A DNA stretch of 64,000 bases from the NCBI RefSeq assembly GCF_050483325.1, contig NZ_JBCMYF010000021.1, forward strand, positions 1-64,000. The letters are read 5' to 3'. Shown here in pieces: positions 49,283 to 57,592 of the stretch. Both the position numbers and the translations under genes were made by a program. How positions within the stretch are numbered: the stretch's first letter is position 1; each line of letters starts with the position of its first letter. The DNA comes from Bacillus_P idriensis_A. Its GTDB lineage: Bacteria; Bacillota; Bacilli; Bacillales; Bacillaceae. Under the pieces are notes generated by a model. The model was not told the DNA's origin. It was given only the letters and a program-made list of their open reading frames with translations, and did not search any database.

Positions 49283-51346
49283 ATGAATGAATTGGACAAG
49301 CATCCTAAAAACAGCAAGGACGAACAATTAGAGGCTTATCGTGTAGATGATACAGGGAAAAAAATGACGACGAACCAGGGGCTGCGTGTTTCAGAAGATG
49401 AGCATTCTTTAAAAGCGGGTGTACGGGGACCTACTCTGATGGAAGATTTTCATTTCAGGGAAAAGATGACTCATTTTGATCATGAGCGCATTCCTGAGCG
49501 AATTGTGCATGCTATGGGTTATGGGGCCCATGGTTATTTTCAAGTCTACGAGCCGATGAAAGAATTCACAAAGGCTAAATTTCTTCAGGATCCATCTGTT
49601 AAAACGCCTGTATTTGTCCGGTTTTCAACGGTTGCCGGTTCAAGGGGTTCAGGCGATACGGTAAGGGATGCCAGGGGATTTGCAACCAAATTTTATACCG
49701 AGGAAGGAAATTATGATTTAGTTGGAAATAACATACCGGTTTTCTTCATTCAAGATGCGATCAAGTTTCCGGATTTAGTTCATGCTTTAAAACCAGAACC
49801 GCATAATGAAATGCCCCAGGCTTCTACCGCTCATGATACATTCTGGGATTTCATTGCAAACAATCAGGAATCAGCACATATGATTATGTGGGCAATGTCA
49901 GACAGGGCAATTCCTAGAAGCTACCGGATGATGGAAGGATTTGGCGTCCATACCTTCAGATTTGTAAACGAGGAAGGGAAAGGCCGTTTTGTGAAATTCC
50001 ACTGGAAGCCGAAGCTTGGCGTTCATTCTCTAGTGTGGGATGAAGCTCAAAAGCTTGCAGGTAAAGATCCGGATTTTCATAGAAGAGATCTATATGAAGC
50101 AATTGAAAATGGAGATTATCCAGAGTATGAGCTAGGCGTTCAAATCATAGAAGAAGAGGATGAGTTTAACTTTGACTTTGACATTCTCGATCCGACAAAG
50201 CTATGGCCGGAGGAAATCGTTCCTGTAAAATTGATTGGAAAAATGACGCTGGACCGCAATCAGGATAATGTATTTGCTGAAACAGAGCAGGTTGCGTACC
50301 ATCCTGGAAGTGTAGTGCCAGGTATTGATTTTTCAAATGATCCATTGCTTCAGGGCCGATTATTTTCGTATACAGATACACAGCTCTCAAGACTTGGAGG
50401 TCCAAACTTTCATGAGCTTCCGATCAATCGTCCCGTCTGTCCGTTCCATAACAATCAAAGAGACGGCATGCACCGGATGACAATTAATCGAGGTCAGACG
50501 GCTTACCATAACAACTCACTTTCTCAAAATGACCCTCGTCCAGCATCTGAGGAGGAAGGCGGCTATGTACATTATCAGGAAAAGGTAGAGGGACGTAAAA
50601 TCCGTCAGCGCAGTGAAAGTTTTAAAGATCATTTTTCACAGGCTAAGCTTTTCTGGAACAGCATGACGGATATTGAAAAGCAGCATATGACTGCAGCTTT
50701 CCGCTTTGAACTTGGAAAAGTAAAGAGCAAAGATGTGCAGCAGCAGGTTGTAGACATGATCAGTTCAATCGACATGAAGCTTGCAAATGAGGTTGCTGCA
50801 GGCATTGGGGCTTCCGTAAGTAAGGATGCTGCAGAGTCAGGTGTAACAAACTCATCTCCTGCATTAAGTCAGGAAAAAACAATTAAAGTGCCTGATACAC
50901 GCAAAGTAGCGATTCTCGCTGAGGACGGGTACAATGCTTCTCAACTTCATCCATTTTTAAGCTCATTGAAAGAAGCAGGCATTACGCCTGAAGTGATCAG
51001 TCATACATTGAGTCCTCTTAAAAGTGATGACGGTCATGAACTTGAAGTGGACCATACTTTCCTTACTAGTGATTCCGTCTTATTTGACGCCATTTTCGTT
51101 GCCGGAGGAACGAAAAGCCGTGATCTCTTGCTGCAGAAGAAAGAAGCTGCTGCTTTCTTGAAAGAAGGCTTCAGCCACTTTAAAGCAATCGGGGCAGCTT
51201 ATGAAGCGGCCGAAATTCTTGAATCAGCGGGAATTGGCAATGGTTCAGGCGTAGTTGTTGCTGAAGAAGCAGAAAAAGCGGCGACTTTCGCTGATGCATT
51301 TATTGCAGCAGCAGCCGAGCATCGTCATTGGGACAGAGAAGTATAA
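49283..51346 (+). CDS. katE: KatE, large-subunit catalase
   Basis: A 687-residue haem catalase of the HPII class that breaks down hydrogen peroxide. Catalytic His76 is in IVHAMGYGAHGYF and Asn149 in LVGNNIPVFF; RLFSYTDTQLSRLG carries the haem-ligand Tyr. Residues from about 535 form the class I amidotransferase-like domain that marks large catalases (RKVAILAEDGYNA ... FVAGGTKSRDL). The His76 motif has Met where most have Arg or Lys (HARG). ATG 49283 is close to GGAAGGA; TTG 49292 is a possible alternative. Length fits the Bacillus subtilis SigB-dependent KatE. Confidence 0.93.
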   Translation: MNELDKHPKNSKDEQLEAYRVDDTGKKMTTNQGLRVSEDEHSLKAGVRGPTLMEDFHFREKMTHFDHERIPERIVHAMGYGAHGYFQVYEPMKEFTKAKFLQDPSVKTPVFVRFSTVAGSRGSGDTVRDARGFATKFYTEEGNYDLVGNNIPVFFIQDAIKFPDLVHALKPEPHNEMPQASTAHDTFWDFIANNQESAHMIMWAMSDRAIPRSYRMMEGFGVHTFRFVNEEGKGRFVKFHWKPKLGVHSLVWDEAQKLAGKDPDFHRRDLYEAIENGDYPEYELGVQIIEEEDEFNFDFDILDPTKLWPEEIVPVKLIGKMTLDRNQDNVFAETEQVAYHPGSVVPGIDFSNDPLLQGRLFSYTDTQLSRLGGPNFHELPINRPVCPFHNNQRDGMHRMTINRGQTAYHNNSLSQNDPRPASEEEGGYVHYQEKVEGRKIRQRSESFKDHFSQAKLFWNSMTDIEKQHMTAAFRFELGKVKSKDVQQQVVDMISSIDMKLANEVAAGIGASVSKDAAESGVTNSSPALSQEKTIKVPDTRKVAILAEDGYNASQLHPFLSSLKEAGITPEVISHTLSPLKSDDGHELEVDHTFLTSDSVLFDAIFVAGGTKSRDLLLQKKEAAAFLKEGFSHFKAIGAAYEAAEILESAGIGNGSGVVVAEEAEKAATFADAFIAAAAEHRHWDREV

Positions 51347-51358
51347 TAGGAGAAGAAA

Positions 51359-51384
51359 GGCACTGAGTTCTCAGTGTCTTTTTT
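51359..51384 (+). terminator. terminator of katE
   Basis: GGCACTGAG (51359-51367) / CTCAGTGTC (51370-51378), one G-U pair, tight loop, six T bases. Confidence 0.85.
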
Positions 51385-51409
51385 AAGAGATAAGAAAGTA
51401 TAAAATTTT

Positions 51410-51535
51410 GCGCTTCGATGGCGAGCGGAATCGCCCAACTCCTCGGCCAGAACGGATCAGCCAGTAAAGGCAAAAAGCGCCTTTACTGGCTGATCCTTAT
51501 CTGTCTGCCTGCGCTAAACGGGCGCTTGCGCTTTT
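51410..51535. repeat. single 122-bp family repeat with a perfect 18-pair hairpin
   Basis: It contains CTCGGCCAGAACGG, GGCAAAAAGCGCC and GGATCAGCC, the landmarks of the 15.9-kb array. GGATCAGCCAGTAAAGGC (51454-51471) pairs perfectly with its complement at 51479-51496 around a 7-base loop, showing that the repeat is a stem-loop element. No T run follows. Confidence 0.9.
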
Positions 51536-51544
51536 CTTATTGCA

Positions 51545-51577
51545 TAAAAAAAGAGAAAGAACGTTGCATTCTTTCTC
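51545..51577 (-). terminator. terminator of yhfH
   Basis: Minus strand: GAGAAAGAA (51577-51569) / TTCTTTCTC (51561-51553), 7-base loop, seven T bases. Confidence 0.9.
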
Positions 51578-51609
51578 CAAAATATAGGTATTGTTAGGAT
51601 GAACAAGGG

Positions 51610-51744
51610 TTAAATGTGGTTGATTTTCATGCATTTATCGCATGTATTGCCGTAACACTCATGCTGTTCTTCAATTTTATCCCCGCACTCCAAGCACTTC
51701 TTAGCAGGCAGGTTTTTGAAAAATTCAGTCATTTTAACTAACAT
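51610..51744 (-). CDS. yhfH: YhfH, small zinc-ribbon-like protein
   Basis: A 44-residue protein (MLVKMTEFFKNLPAKKCLEC and so on) with a CLEC pair, then C-x4-CDKC, five cysteines suited to binding one zinc ion. It belongs to the YhfH family by sequence and by position next to yhfI; function is unknown. GGAGGGG lies 6 bases upstream of the ATG at 51744; a second in-frame ATG at 51732 is worse placed. It has its own terminator and is divergent from yhfI. Confidence 0.87.
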   Translation of the reverse strand: MLVKMTEFFKNLPAKKCLECGDKIEEQHECYGNTCDKCMKINHI

Positions 51745-51769
51745 TGGTATCCCCTCCAAGTTGTTGTTA

Positions 51770-51827
51770 ATGTCATTGTATTATAACAGATAGAGGTATG
51801 TCAACATCTGTTTTGTAACAATGTCAT
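51770..51827. promoter_or_regulatory. 58-bp dyad in the yhfH-yhfI gap, with the yhfH promoter
   Basis: Symmetric about 51798/51799: ATGTCATTGT (51770-51779) mirrors ACAATGTCAT (51818-51827, 9 of 10), and AACAGAT (51785-51791) mirrors ATCTGTT (51806-51812, perfect). On the minus strand TTGACA (51804-51799), 18 bases, TACAAT (51780-51775) is a good promoter for yhfH. The rightward promoter for yhfI is not clear. Confidence 0.65.
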
Positions 51828-51894
51828 AAAACATGCAATTTTTTTAAAAAATGGGTATATTGAGAGGTAGGAATAAAAATAAAGGAGGATTGTC

Positions 51895-52635
51895 ATGAAG
51901 GTAACAGTAGTTGGTTTTTGGGGCGGGTATCCGGCGGTGAATGAGGCATCATCGGGATATCTTTTTGAATCTGCCGGATTTCGTCTTCTTGTAGACTGCG
52001 GAAGTGCTGTATTATCACAGCTGCAGAATTATGTGAAGCCTGAAGATCTTGATGCAGTTATCCTTTCCCATTATCACCATGACCATATTTCAGATGTGGG
52101 ACCTCTTCAATTTGCAAGACTGATTGCAAAGTACTTAAACAAGAGCAGCAGAGCACTGCCGATTTACGGACATGCCGCTGATCAGCCGGAATTTGCAAGA
52201 CTTACATATAAAGACGTGACAATAGGAAAGGCCTATAATCCAAATGAGCAGCTGCAAATTGGCCCTTTTACCATTCGTTTCTTAAAAACAAAGCATCCGG
52301 CAGACTGCTTTGCAATGAGGATTTCTGATGGTGCTGCAGAAGTCGTTTATACAGCTGACTCAAGCTTCATCGAAGAATTTATTCCCTTTTCAAAACAAGC
52401 AGATCTGCTTCTTTGCGAGTGCAATTTTTACGGGGAGATGGATGGATCAGGTGCAGGCCATATGAATAGTTACGATGCGGCAAAACTGGCAAATCTCGCT
52501 TCCGTAAAGGAATTAATGCTTACTCATTTGCCGCATTTCGGGAATCATCAGCAGTTACTCTCAGAAGCTCAGACAATCTATCAAGGTCCTGTCCGCCTTG
52601 CCGCTTCCGGCTTAAAATGGACAAAGGAAAATTAG
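51895..52635 (+). CDS. yhfI: YhfI, metallo-beta-lactamase-fold hydrolase
   Basis: A 246-residue MBL-fold protein with the metal motif His59-x-His61-x-Asp63-His64 (LSHYHHDH), an early Asp in VDCGS (34-38), a further His in TKHPADC near 130, and Asp in YTADSS near 153. The arrangement resembles RNase Z-like and phosphodiesterase-type MBL proteins; no substrate can be named. AAAGGAGGATT precedes the ATG. lplJ follows after 12 bases, so the two are co-transcribed. Confidence 0.88.
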   Translation: MKVTVVGFWGGYPAVNEASSGYLFESAGFRLLVDCGSAVLSQLQNYVKPEDLDAVILSHYHHDHISDVGPLQFARLIAKYLNKSSRALPIYGHAADQPEFARLTYKDVTIGKAYNPNEQLQIGPFTIRFLKTKHPADCFAMRISDGAAEVVYTADSSFIEEFIPFSKQADLLLCECNFYGEMDGSGAGHMNSYDAAKLANLASVKELMLTHLPHFGNHQQLLSEAQTIYQGPVRLAASGLKWTKEN

Positions 52636-52647
52636 GAGGAACAAACC

Positions 52648-53637
52648 ATGCTATTTATCGATAATCAGGGGATTACGGATCCTAGAATAAATCTGGCCAT
52701 AGAGGAGTATTGCCTGAAAAACTTAGATCCTGAACAAACTTATCTGCTTTTCTATATCAATGAACCTTCCATCATCATCGGGAAGAATCAAAATACAATA
52801 GAAGAAATTAATACGAAATATGTAGAAGATCAAGGGCTCCATGTTGTCCGCAGATTATCAGGCGGCGGAGCTGTTTATCACGATCTTGGAAACTTGAATT
52901 TCAGCTTTATCACGAAAGACGATGGAGACAGCTTTCACAATTTCAAGAAGTTCACTGAACCAGTAACACGTGCATTAAAGCGTTTGGGCGTAGATGCTGA
53001 ACTAAGCGGCAGAAATGATATTTTGGCTGAAGGCAGAAAAATTTCAGGGAATGCCCAGTTCTCAACGAGAGGCAGAATGTTCAGCCATGGCACTCTCCTG
53101 TTTGATTCAGAGATGGAGAATGTCGTTTCAGCGTTAGTGGTGAAAAAAGACAAGATTGAGTCAAAGGGCATAAAATCGATTCGCAGCCGGGTAGCAAACA
53201 TAAGCGAATTTCTGGAAGAAAAAATCACGATTGAGCAGTTCAAAGAGATGATTCTCCGTTATATCTTTGATACGGATGGCGAAATTCCGCAATACAAACT
53301 GACAGAATCAGACTGGGAAAAAATCAATGAACTTTCAAAAGAACGCTATCAAAATTGGAACTGGAATTACGGCAAATCGCCAACCTTTAACCTTCAGCAC
53401 TCACACCGTTTTTCAATCGGCCAGATCGATGTTCGTCTGGAAGTGAAGAAAGGCCAAATTGAAAACTGCAAAATTTTTGGCGATTTCTTCGGAGTAGGAG
53501 ATGTTGAAGAAATTGAAAACCGTTTAAAAGGGCTGCAATATGATCGTTCTTCAATTGAGTTTGCTCTCAGGGACGTTAATATCAAACACTATTTTGGAAA
53601 CGTTGAGAAAGATCAGTTTATCGATCTGCTGTATTAA
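52648..53637 (+). CDS. lplJ: LplJ, lipoate-protein ligase
   Basis: A 329-residue lipoate-protein ligase A type enzyme that attaches free lipoate to E2 and GcvH domains using ATP. The lipoyl-AMP binding motif RRLSGGGAVYHDLGNLNFS lies at about 69-87, and GRNDILAEGRKISGNAQ near 121-137 carries the catalytic Lys. A C-terminal accessory domain follows after about residue 250. AGGAGGAAC precedes the ATG. It is the second gene of the yhfI-lplJ unit. Confidence 0.95.
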   Translation: MLFIDNQGITDPRINLAIEEYCLKNLDPEQTYLLFYINEPSIIIGKNQNTIEEINTKYVEDQGLHVVRRLSGGGAVYHDLGNLNFSFITKDDGDSFHNFKKFTEPVTRALKRLGVDAELSGRNDILAEGRKISGNAQFSTRGRMFSHGTLLFDSEMENVVSALVVKKDKIESKGIKSIRSRVANISEFLEEKITIEQFKEMILRYIFDTDGEIPQYKLTESDWEKINELSKERYQNWNWNYGKSPTFNLQHSHRFSIGQIDVRLEVKKGQIENCKIFGDFFGVGDVEEIENRLKGLQYDRSSIEFALRDVNIKHYFGNVEKDQFIDLLY

Positions 53638-53648
53638 TACATGTAAGG

Positions 53649-53677
53649 GATGTCCGTAAATCGGACATCTTTTTTTT
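53649..53677 (+). terminator. terminator of yhfI-lplJ
   Basis: GATGTCCG (53649-53656) / CGGACATC (53662-53669), 5-base loop, eight T bases. Confidence 0.9.
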
Positions 53678-53701
53678 GAAATAATTTAAACAACCAGTTT
53701 G

Positions 53702-53730
53702 TTGAGTATTTCTGTGCTATAAAATATAAT
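53702..53730 (+). promoter_or_regulatory. SigA-type promoter of lcfB
   Basis: TTGAGT (53702-53707), 17-base spacer, TATAAT (53725-53730). Confidence 0.8.
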
Positions 53731-53758
53731 AGACTTATAGTTTTAAATTTTTAGAAAA

Positions 53759-53776
53759 TGAATGGCTATTCATTCA
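53759..53776 (+). promoter_or_regulatory. FadR operator in front of lcfB
   Basis: TGAATGGCTATTCATTCA matches 17 of 18 positions of the Bacillus FadR (YsiA) consensus as I recall it (TGAATGAMTANTCATTCA). It lies about 23 bases after the expected transcription start, so bound FadR would block elongation; long-chain acyl-CoA should relieve it. Confidence 0.82.
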
Positions 53777-53796
53777 TTTTTACAAGGGGTGGGAGA

Positions 53797-55353
53797 ATGA
53801 ATTTATCATCACAGCTGTCTTTATCCGCTAGTACGTATAAAGACAAGCCGGCATTTATCTTTGAGGGAAAGGAAACATCCTACGGGGAACTGGATGTTTT
53901 AATCAGCAAATTTGCGGATGGTCTGCAGAAGCTCGGAGTGAAAAAAGGGGATCATCTCGCTCTGGTGCTTGGGAATTCACCATATTTTGTTATATCGCTA
54001 TACGGAGCGATGAGGGCCGGCGCTACAGTCATTCCAATCAATCCAATCTACACACCAGATGAAATCGGGTATATTTTAAACAATGGTGATGTAAAAACAA
54101 TTGTTGCTCTTGATGTTCTGCTGCCTTTATTTGAAAAAATGAATCCTGTTTTGCCAAGCCTTGAGAATATCATTTCATGCGAAACTCCTCCATCTGATGC
54201 AAATTCAGGATTGGATGTTTCAGCACTTTCAATCAGCACGAAATTGAAATCGTTTACAAGTTTAATCGCTTCATCTGTTTCGGATCCGGAAGAGGTCATT
54301 CTCTCAGAAGAAGATGTTGCTGTCATCTTATATACATCAGGCACCACAGGAAAGCCTAAGGGGGCAATGCTTACTCATAAGAACCTTTACTGCAATGCAA
54401 AAGATGTAGGTTCTTATTTGAAAATGAATGATGGGGACAAGGTGGTTGCTGCTTTACCTATGTTCCACGTTTTCTGTTTGACGGTATCACTCAATGCACC
54501 GTTAATCAGCGGGGCAACACTGTTAATTGTACCGCGTTTTAGCCCAGGTGAAATTTTCAGGCTGATTAAAACCTATGATGCTACTGTTTTTGCAGGTGTG
54601 CCGACAATGTATAATTTCCTTTTACAGCACGCGGCGGGGGATGCAGACGATCTAGAGTCTCTGAGACTCTGTATTTCAGGCGGAGCATCGATGCCGGTTG
54701 CGCTTTTAAAAGGATTTGAGCAGAAGTTTAAAGTTGTGATTTCTGAAGGCTATGGTTTATCTGAGGCTTCTCCAGTAACGTGCTTTAATCCGCTTGACCG
54801 GCCGCGAAAAGCAGGCTCGATCGGCACGAACATACTGAATGTCGAAAATAAAGTAGTCAATGAATTAGGAGAAGAAGTGCCTCATGGACAAGTTGGAGAG
54901 CTGATCGTTAAAGGTCCAAACGTGATGAAGGGGTACTATAAAATGCCTGAAGAAACAGCGCATACCATCCGAAATGGCTGGCTCTATACCGGAGATCTTG
55001 CCACGATGGATGAAGAAGGCTACTTTACTATTGTCGACCGCAAAAAAGACATGGTGATAGTCGGCGGATATAATGTTTATCCGCGCGAGGTTGAGGAAGT
55101 GCTTTACAATCATCCTGGAGTAGTGGAAGCAGCCGTTGTCGGCGTTCCGGATCCAAACCAGGGAGAAGCTGTGAAATGCTTTGTTGTTTTAAAAGATCAT
55201 TCACTGACAGAAGAAGGATTAAAAGCATACTGCCGCGAACATTTAGCTAAGTATAAGGTTCCAAGTTCCATTGAGTTTTTAGAAGAACTTCCTAAAAATA
55301 CAACGGGAAAAATTTTGCGCAGGGCGCTTAAAGATCAAGTTCTTCAAAAATAG
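53797..55353 (+). CDS. lcfB: LcfB, long-chain fatty-acid-CoA ligase
   Basis: A 518-residue adenylate-forming enzyme activating long-chain fatty acids. The ATG at 53797 follows AAGGGGTGGGAG; an ATG at 53758 would be translated through the FadR operator. Motifs: YTSGTTGKPKG near 181-191, YGLSEASPV near 320, YTGDLATMDEEGYF near 398, DRKKDMVIVGGYNVYPREV, and the terminal lysine in NTTGKI near 503. Under the FadR-type site it should be induced by fatty acids. A crotonase gene follows after 17 bases. Confidence 0.93.
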   Translation: MNLSSQLSLSASTYKDKPAFIFEGKETSYGELDVLISKFADGLQKLGVKKGDHLALVLGNSPYFVISLYGAMRAGATVIPINPIYTPDEIGYILNNGDVKTIVALDVLLPLFEKMNPVLPSLENIISCETPPSDANSGLDVSALSISTKLKSFTSLIASSVSDPEEVILSEEDVAVILYTSGTTGKPKGAMLTHKNLYCNAKDVGSYLKMNDGDKVVAALPMFHVFCLTVSLNAPLISGATLLIVPRFSPGEIFRLIKTYDATVFAGVPTMYNFLLQHAAGDADDLESLRLCISGGASMPVALLKGFEQKFKVVISEGYGLSEASPVTCFNPLDRPRKAGSIGTNILNVENKVVNELGEEVPHGQVGELIVKGPNVMKGYYKMPEETAHTIRNGWLYTGDLATMDEEGYFTIVDRKKDMVIVGGYNVYPREVEEVLYNHPGVVEAAVVGVPDPNQGEAVKCFVVLKDHSLTEEGLKAYCREHLAKYKVPSSIEFLEELPKNTTGKILRRALKDQVLQK

Positions 55354-55370
55354 TCAGGAGGAAGTCTGTT

Positions 55371-56141
55371 TTGACCAACATTTTATACACAGTAGAAAAG
55401 AACCTGGCCGTTGTCACGTTAAATCGCCCGGAGGTATTCAACTGCTTCAATTATGAAACACTGCTTGAGCTTGAGGCTGCAGTTGAAGATATCCGGACGA
55501 ATCCTGAAGTCAGGGCCGTGATTTTTACAGGTGCAGGGGAAAAGGCATTTTGTGCAGGGGCCGATCTGAAAGAGAGAAAGACTCTGACAGATCAGCAGGT
55601 AAAACGGAATCTATATAAAATCGGCGAGGTATTCACAAAGATCGATGCCCTTCCCCAGCCCACAATTGCAGCCATTAACGGATATGCATTCGGCGGAGGG
55701 ATGGAGCTTGCCCTGTCATGTGATTTCAGGCTGATTGCAGAAGGCACGTCTGTCGGGCTGACCGAAACAGGCCTTGGCATCATTCCCGGTGCAGGGGGAA
55801 CACAGCGCCTTCCGCGCATTATCGGCGAGGCTAAAGCGCTTGAGCTTATTTTAACGGCACGCAAAATTACGTCAGTGCAAGCACTGGAGTATGGTCTTGT
55901 TTCAAAGACAGCTCCAGATGTTTTGGCTGCCGCAATCGAGCTTGCAGAAGAAATGCTCAAAAATGGGCCAATTGCTCTGCAACAGGCTAAATTTGCCATT
56001 AAACAGGGAATGAATGCAGATCTTCAGACAGGCTTGCATATTGAGCGCAAGGCTTATGAAATAACGATTCCTACCGAAGACCGCATCGAAGCTTTAGCGG
56101 CTTTCAGCGAAAAACGAAAACCCGTTTTTAAAGGGAAATAA
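55371..56141 (+). CDS. enoyl-CoA hydratase
   Basis: A 256-residue crotonase with the full catalytic set: Glu112 in GGGMELALSCD and Glu132 in LTETGLGIIPGAGG, plus the oxyanion loop FCAGADLKE at 60-68. It should therefore be a true hydratase, in contrast to YhaR. It starts at TTG 55371 with AGGAGGAAG upstream and is coupled to lcfB. It could supply the hydration step missing from the cluster at 6-11 kb. Confidence 0.9.
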   Translation: MTNILYTVEKNLAVVTLNRPEVFNCFNYETLLELEAAVEDIRTNPEVRAVIFTGAGEKAFCAGADLKERKTLTDQQVKRNLYKIGEVFTKIDALPQPTIAAINGYAFGGGMELALSCDFRLIAEGTSVGLTETGLGIIPGAGGTQRLPRIIGEAKALELILTARKITSVQALEYGLVSKTAPDVLAAAIELAEEMLKNGPIALQQAKFAIKQGMNADLQTGLHIERKAYEITIPTEDRIEALAAFSEKRKPVFKGK

Positions 56142-56146
56142 GAAGG

Positions 56147-56171
56147 AAGCGGCCATGATTGGCCGCTTTTT
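56147..56171 (+). terminator. terminator of lcfB operon
   Basis: AAGCGGCC (56147-56154) / GGCCGCTT (56161-56168), 6-base loop, T run. Confidence 0.9.
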
Positions 56172-56246
56172 CTGTGCTTTTTTTCCAATGGATAAATCCT
56201 TATCTTGGACTTTGGTCTCAAAAATCAGAATATTTCTTTTTTTATA

Positions 56247-56275
56247 TTGTTCAAAATATAATACGAATGTATACT
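56247..56275 (+). promoter_or_regulatory. SigA-type promoter of the XRE-azlCD operon
   Basis: TTGTTC (56247-56252), 17-base spacer, TATACT (56270-56275); leader of about 20 bases before the start codon. Confidence 0.6.
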
Positions 56276-56303
56276 ATATAAAACAAATCAAAAGGGAGAA
56301 CTT

Positions 56304-56855
56304 ATGAAATCACTGCAGGAACAAATTGGAATAAATTTGAAAAACGTTCGGAAAATGCGGCAGTACAGCCTTGATCAGCTTTCAGCCGTTACGGGTGTGA
56401 GCAAAGGAATGCTTGCACAGATTGAAAAGGGCCAGTCAAGTCCGACTGTTAATACGCTCTGGAAAATTGCAAACGGGCTTGGGGTATCTTTTTCGTCTCT
56501 CGTAGAAGAAGAACAGACGAGTGTTGCGGTTGTACGCAGAGCTGATAAAACAGCTGTTCAGGATTTAAATGAATTATACAATGTCTTTTCCTATTTTCCT
56601 TATGATCAGCAGAAGAAGTTTGAAATTTTTCTGCTTGAGCTGCTGCCTGGATGCAAGCATGTTTCAGAGCAGCATTTAAGCGGAGTTGAAGAGTATCTGT
56701 TTGTTAGTGAAGGAGAAATGTCCGTTTCTATTGGAGAGGCTTATTATGAGCTGAAAAAAGGAGACTCCATCAAATTTACCGCTAATCGGGAGCATGTCTA
56801 CGAAAATAAAGCAGATGCAGCCGCAAACTGTTTTCTGCTGATCTATTATCCGTAA
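56304..56855 (+). CDS. XRE-family regulator with C-terminal cupin
   Basis: A 183-residue regulator. The N-terminal XRE helix-turn-helix (about 8-62) contains SLDQLSAVTGVSKGMLAQIE, and a C-terminal cupin domain (about 105-180) contains VEEYLFVSEGEM and KKGDSIKF, which usually binds a small ligand. Genes of this type often sit beside the transporter they control. Here azlC and azlD follow after 17 bases, so the ligand may be a branched-chain amino acid or analogue; this is inference. AAGGGAGAA precedes the ATG. Confidence 0.88.
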   Translation: MKSLQEQIGINLKNVRKMRQYSLDQLSAVTGVSKGMLAQIEKGQSSPTVNTLWKIANGLGVSFSSLVEEEQTSVAVVRRADKTAVQDLNELYNVFSYFPYDQQKKFEIFLLELLPGCKHVSEQHLSGVEEYLFVSEGEMSVSIGEAYYELKKGDSIKFTANREHVYENKADAAANCFLLIYYP

Positions 56856-56872
56856 AGAGGAGAGGGAGAAGA

Positions 56873-57592
56873 ATGGCAACAACAGCCTTTATGCGAAAAC
56901 AGTCACATTTTTCTGAAGGAATAACAGCAGGTCTCAGCATTGCAATTGGCTATATGCCTGTTGCTATCACATTCGGGCTGCTTGCAAGCGATACTGGACT
57001 TGCTTTATCTGAAACTGTTTTAATGAGTATTTTCGTTTTTGCGGGAGCTGCACAATACATATCGCTGAGCCTGATTGCAGCCGGCACAGGAGTATTTGAA
57101 ATTATTTTTACTACTTTTATTGTGAATATCAGGCATTTTTTAATGTCAGCTTCTTTAAATGAAAAGGTTGAAGAAGACAGTTTGTGGAAAAAAGCGCTAT
57201 ATGCATTTGGGATTACAGACGAAACGTTTTCGGTTGCTTCTGTGAAAGAAGGGCATGTTTCAGCCGGTTATATGTTTGGGCTTATTTTCATTTCTTATTC
57301 AAGCTGGGTACTGTTTTCAGGTGTTGGGCATTTGATAGGAGCCAACTTGCCGGAAACGCTGCAAGAGAGCATGTCGGTTGCACTATATGCAATGTTTATC
57401 GGTCTTTTAGTTCCTTCAATGAAAAAGCAGAGGAAAGTTGTTTTTCTGGCATCAGCCGCCGCGGTTATTCATTCGATCATTTACCTGACTGGGCTCATGT
57501 CAACTGGATGGGCTATTGTTGCATCTACACTGCTTTCAGCTGTTTTAATTGAGCTCATCTATTCAAAGGAGGAGAAGCAAAATGATCAGTAA
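56873..57592 (+). CDS. azlC: AzlC, branched-chain amino acid exporter large subunit
   Basis: A 239-residue membrane protein with six to seven helices and the AzlC pattern: AGLSIAIGYMPVAITFGLLA near 20-39, FAGAAQYISLSLI near 58-70, and NIRHFLMSASL near 85-95. With AzlD it forms a two-component exporter for branched-chain amino acids or analogues such as azaleucine. GGAGAGGGAG precedes the ATG. It overlaps azlD by 11 bases. Confidence 0.92.
   Translation: MATTAFMRKQSHFSEGITAGLSIAIGYMPVAITFGLLASDTGLALSETVLMSIFVFAGAAQYISLSLIAAGTGVFEIIFTTFIVNIRHFLMSASLNEKVEEDSLWKKALYAFGITDETFSVASVKEGHVSAGYMFGLIFISYSSWVLFSGVGHLIGANLPETLQESMSVALYAMFIGLLVPSMKKQRKVVFLASAAAVIHSIIYLTGLMSTGWAIVASTLLSAVLIELIYSKEEKQNDQ

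Noticed and set aside
57184..57552. Forward 122-codon frame inside azlC
   Set aside because: Out-of-frame shadow of azlC, which has clear family motifs and operon structure.
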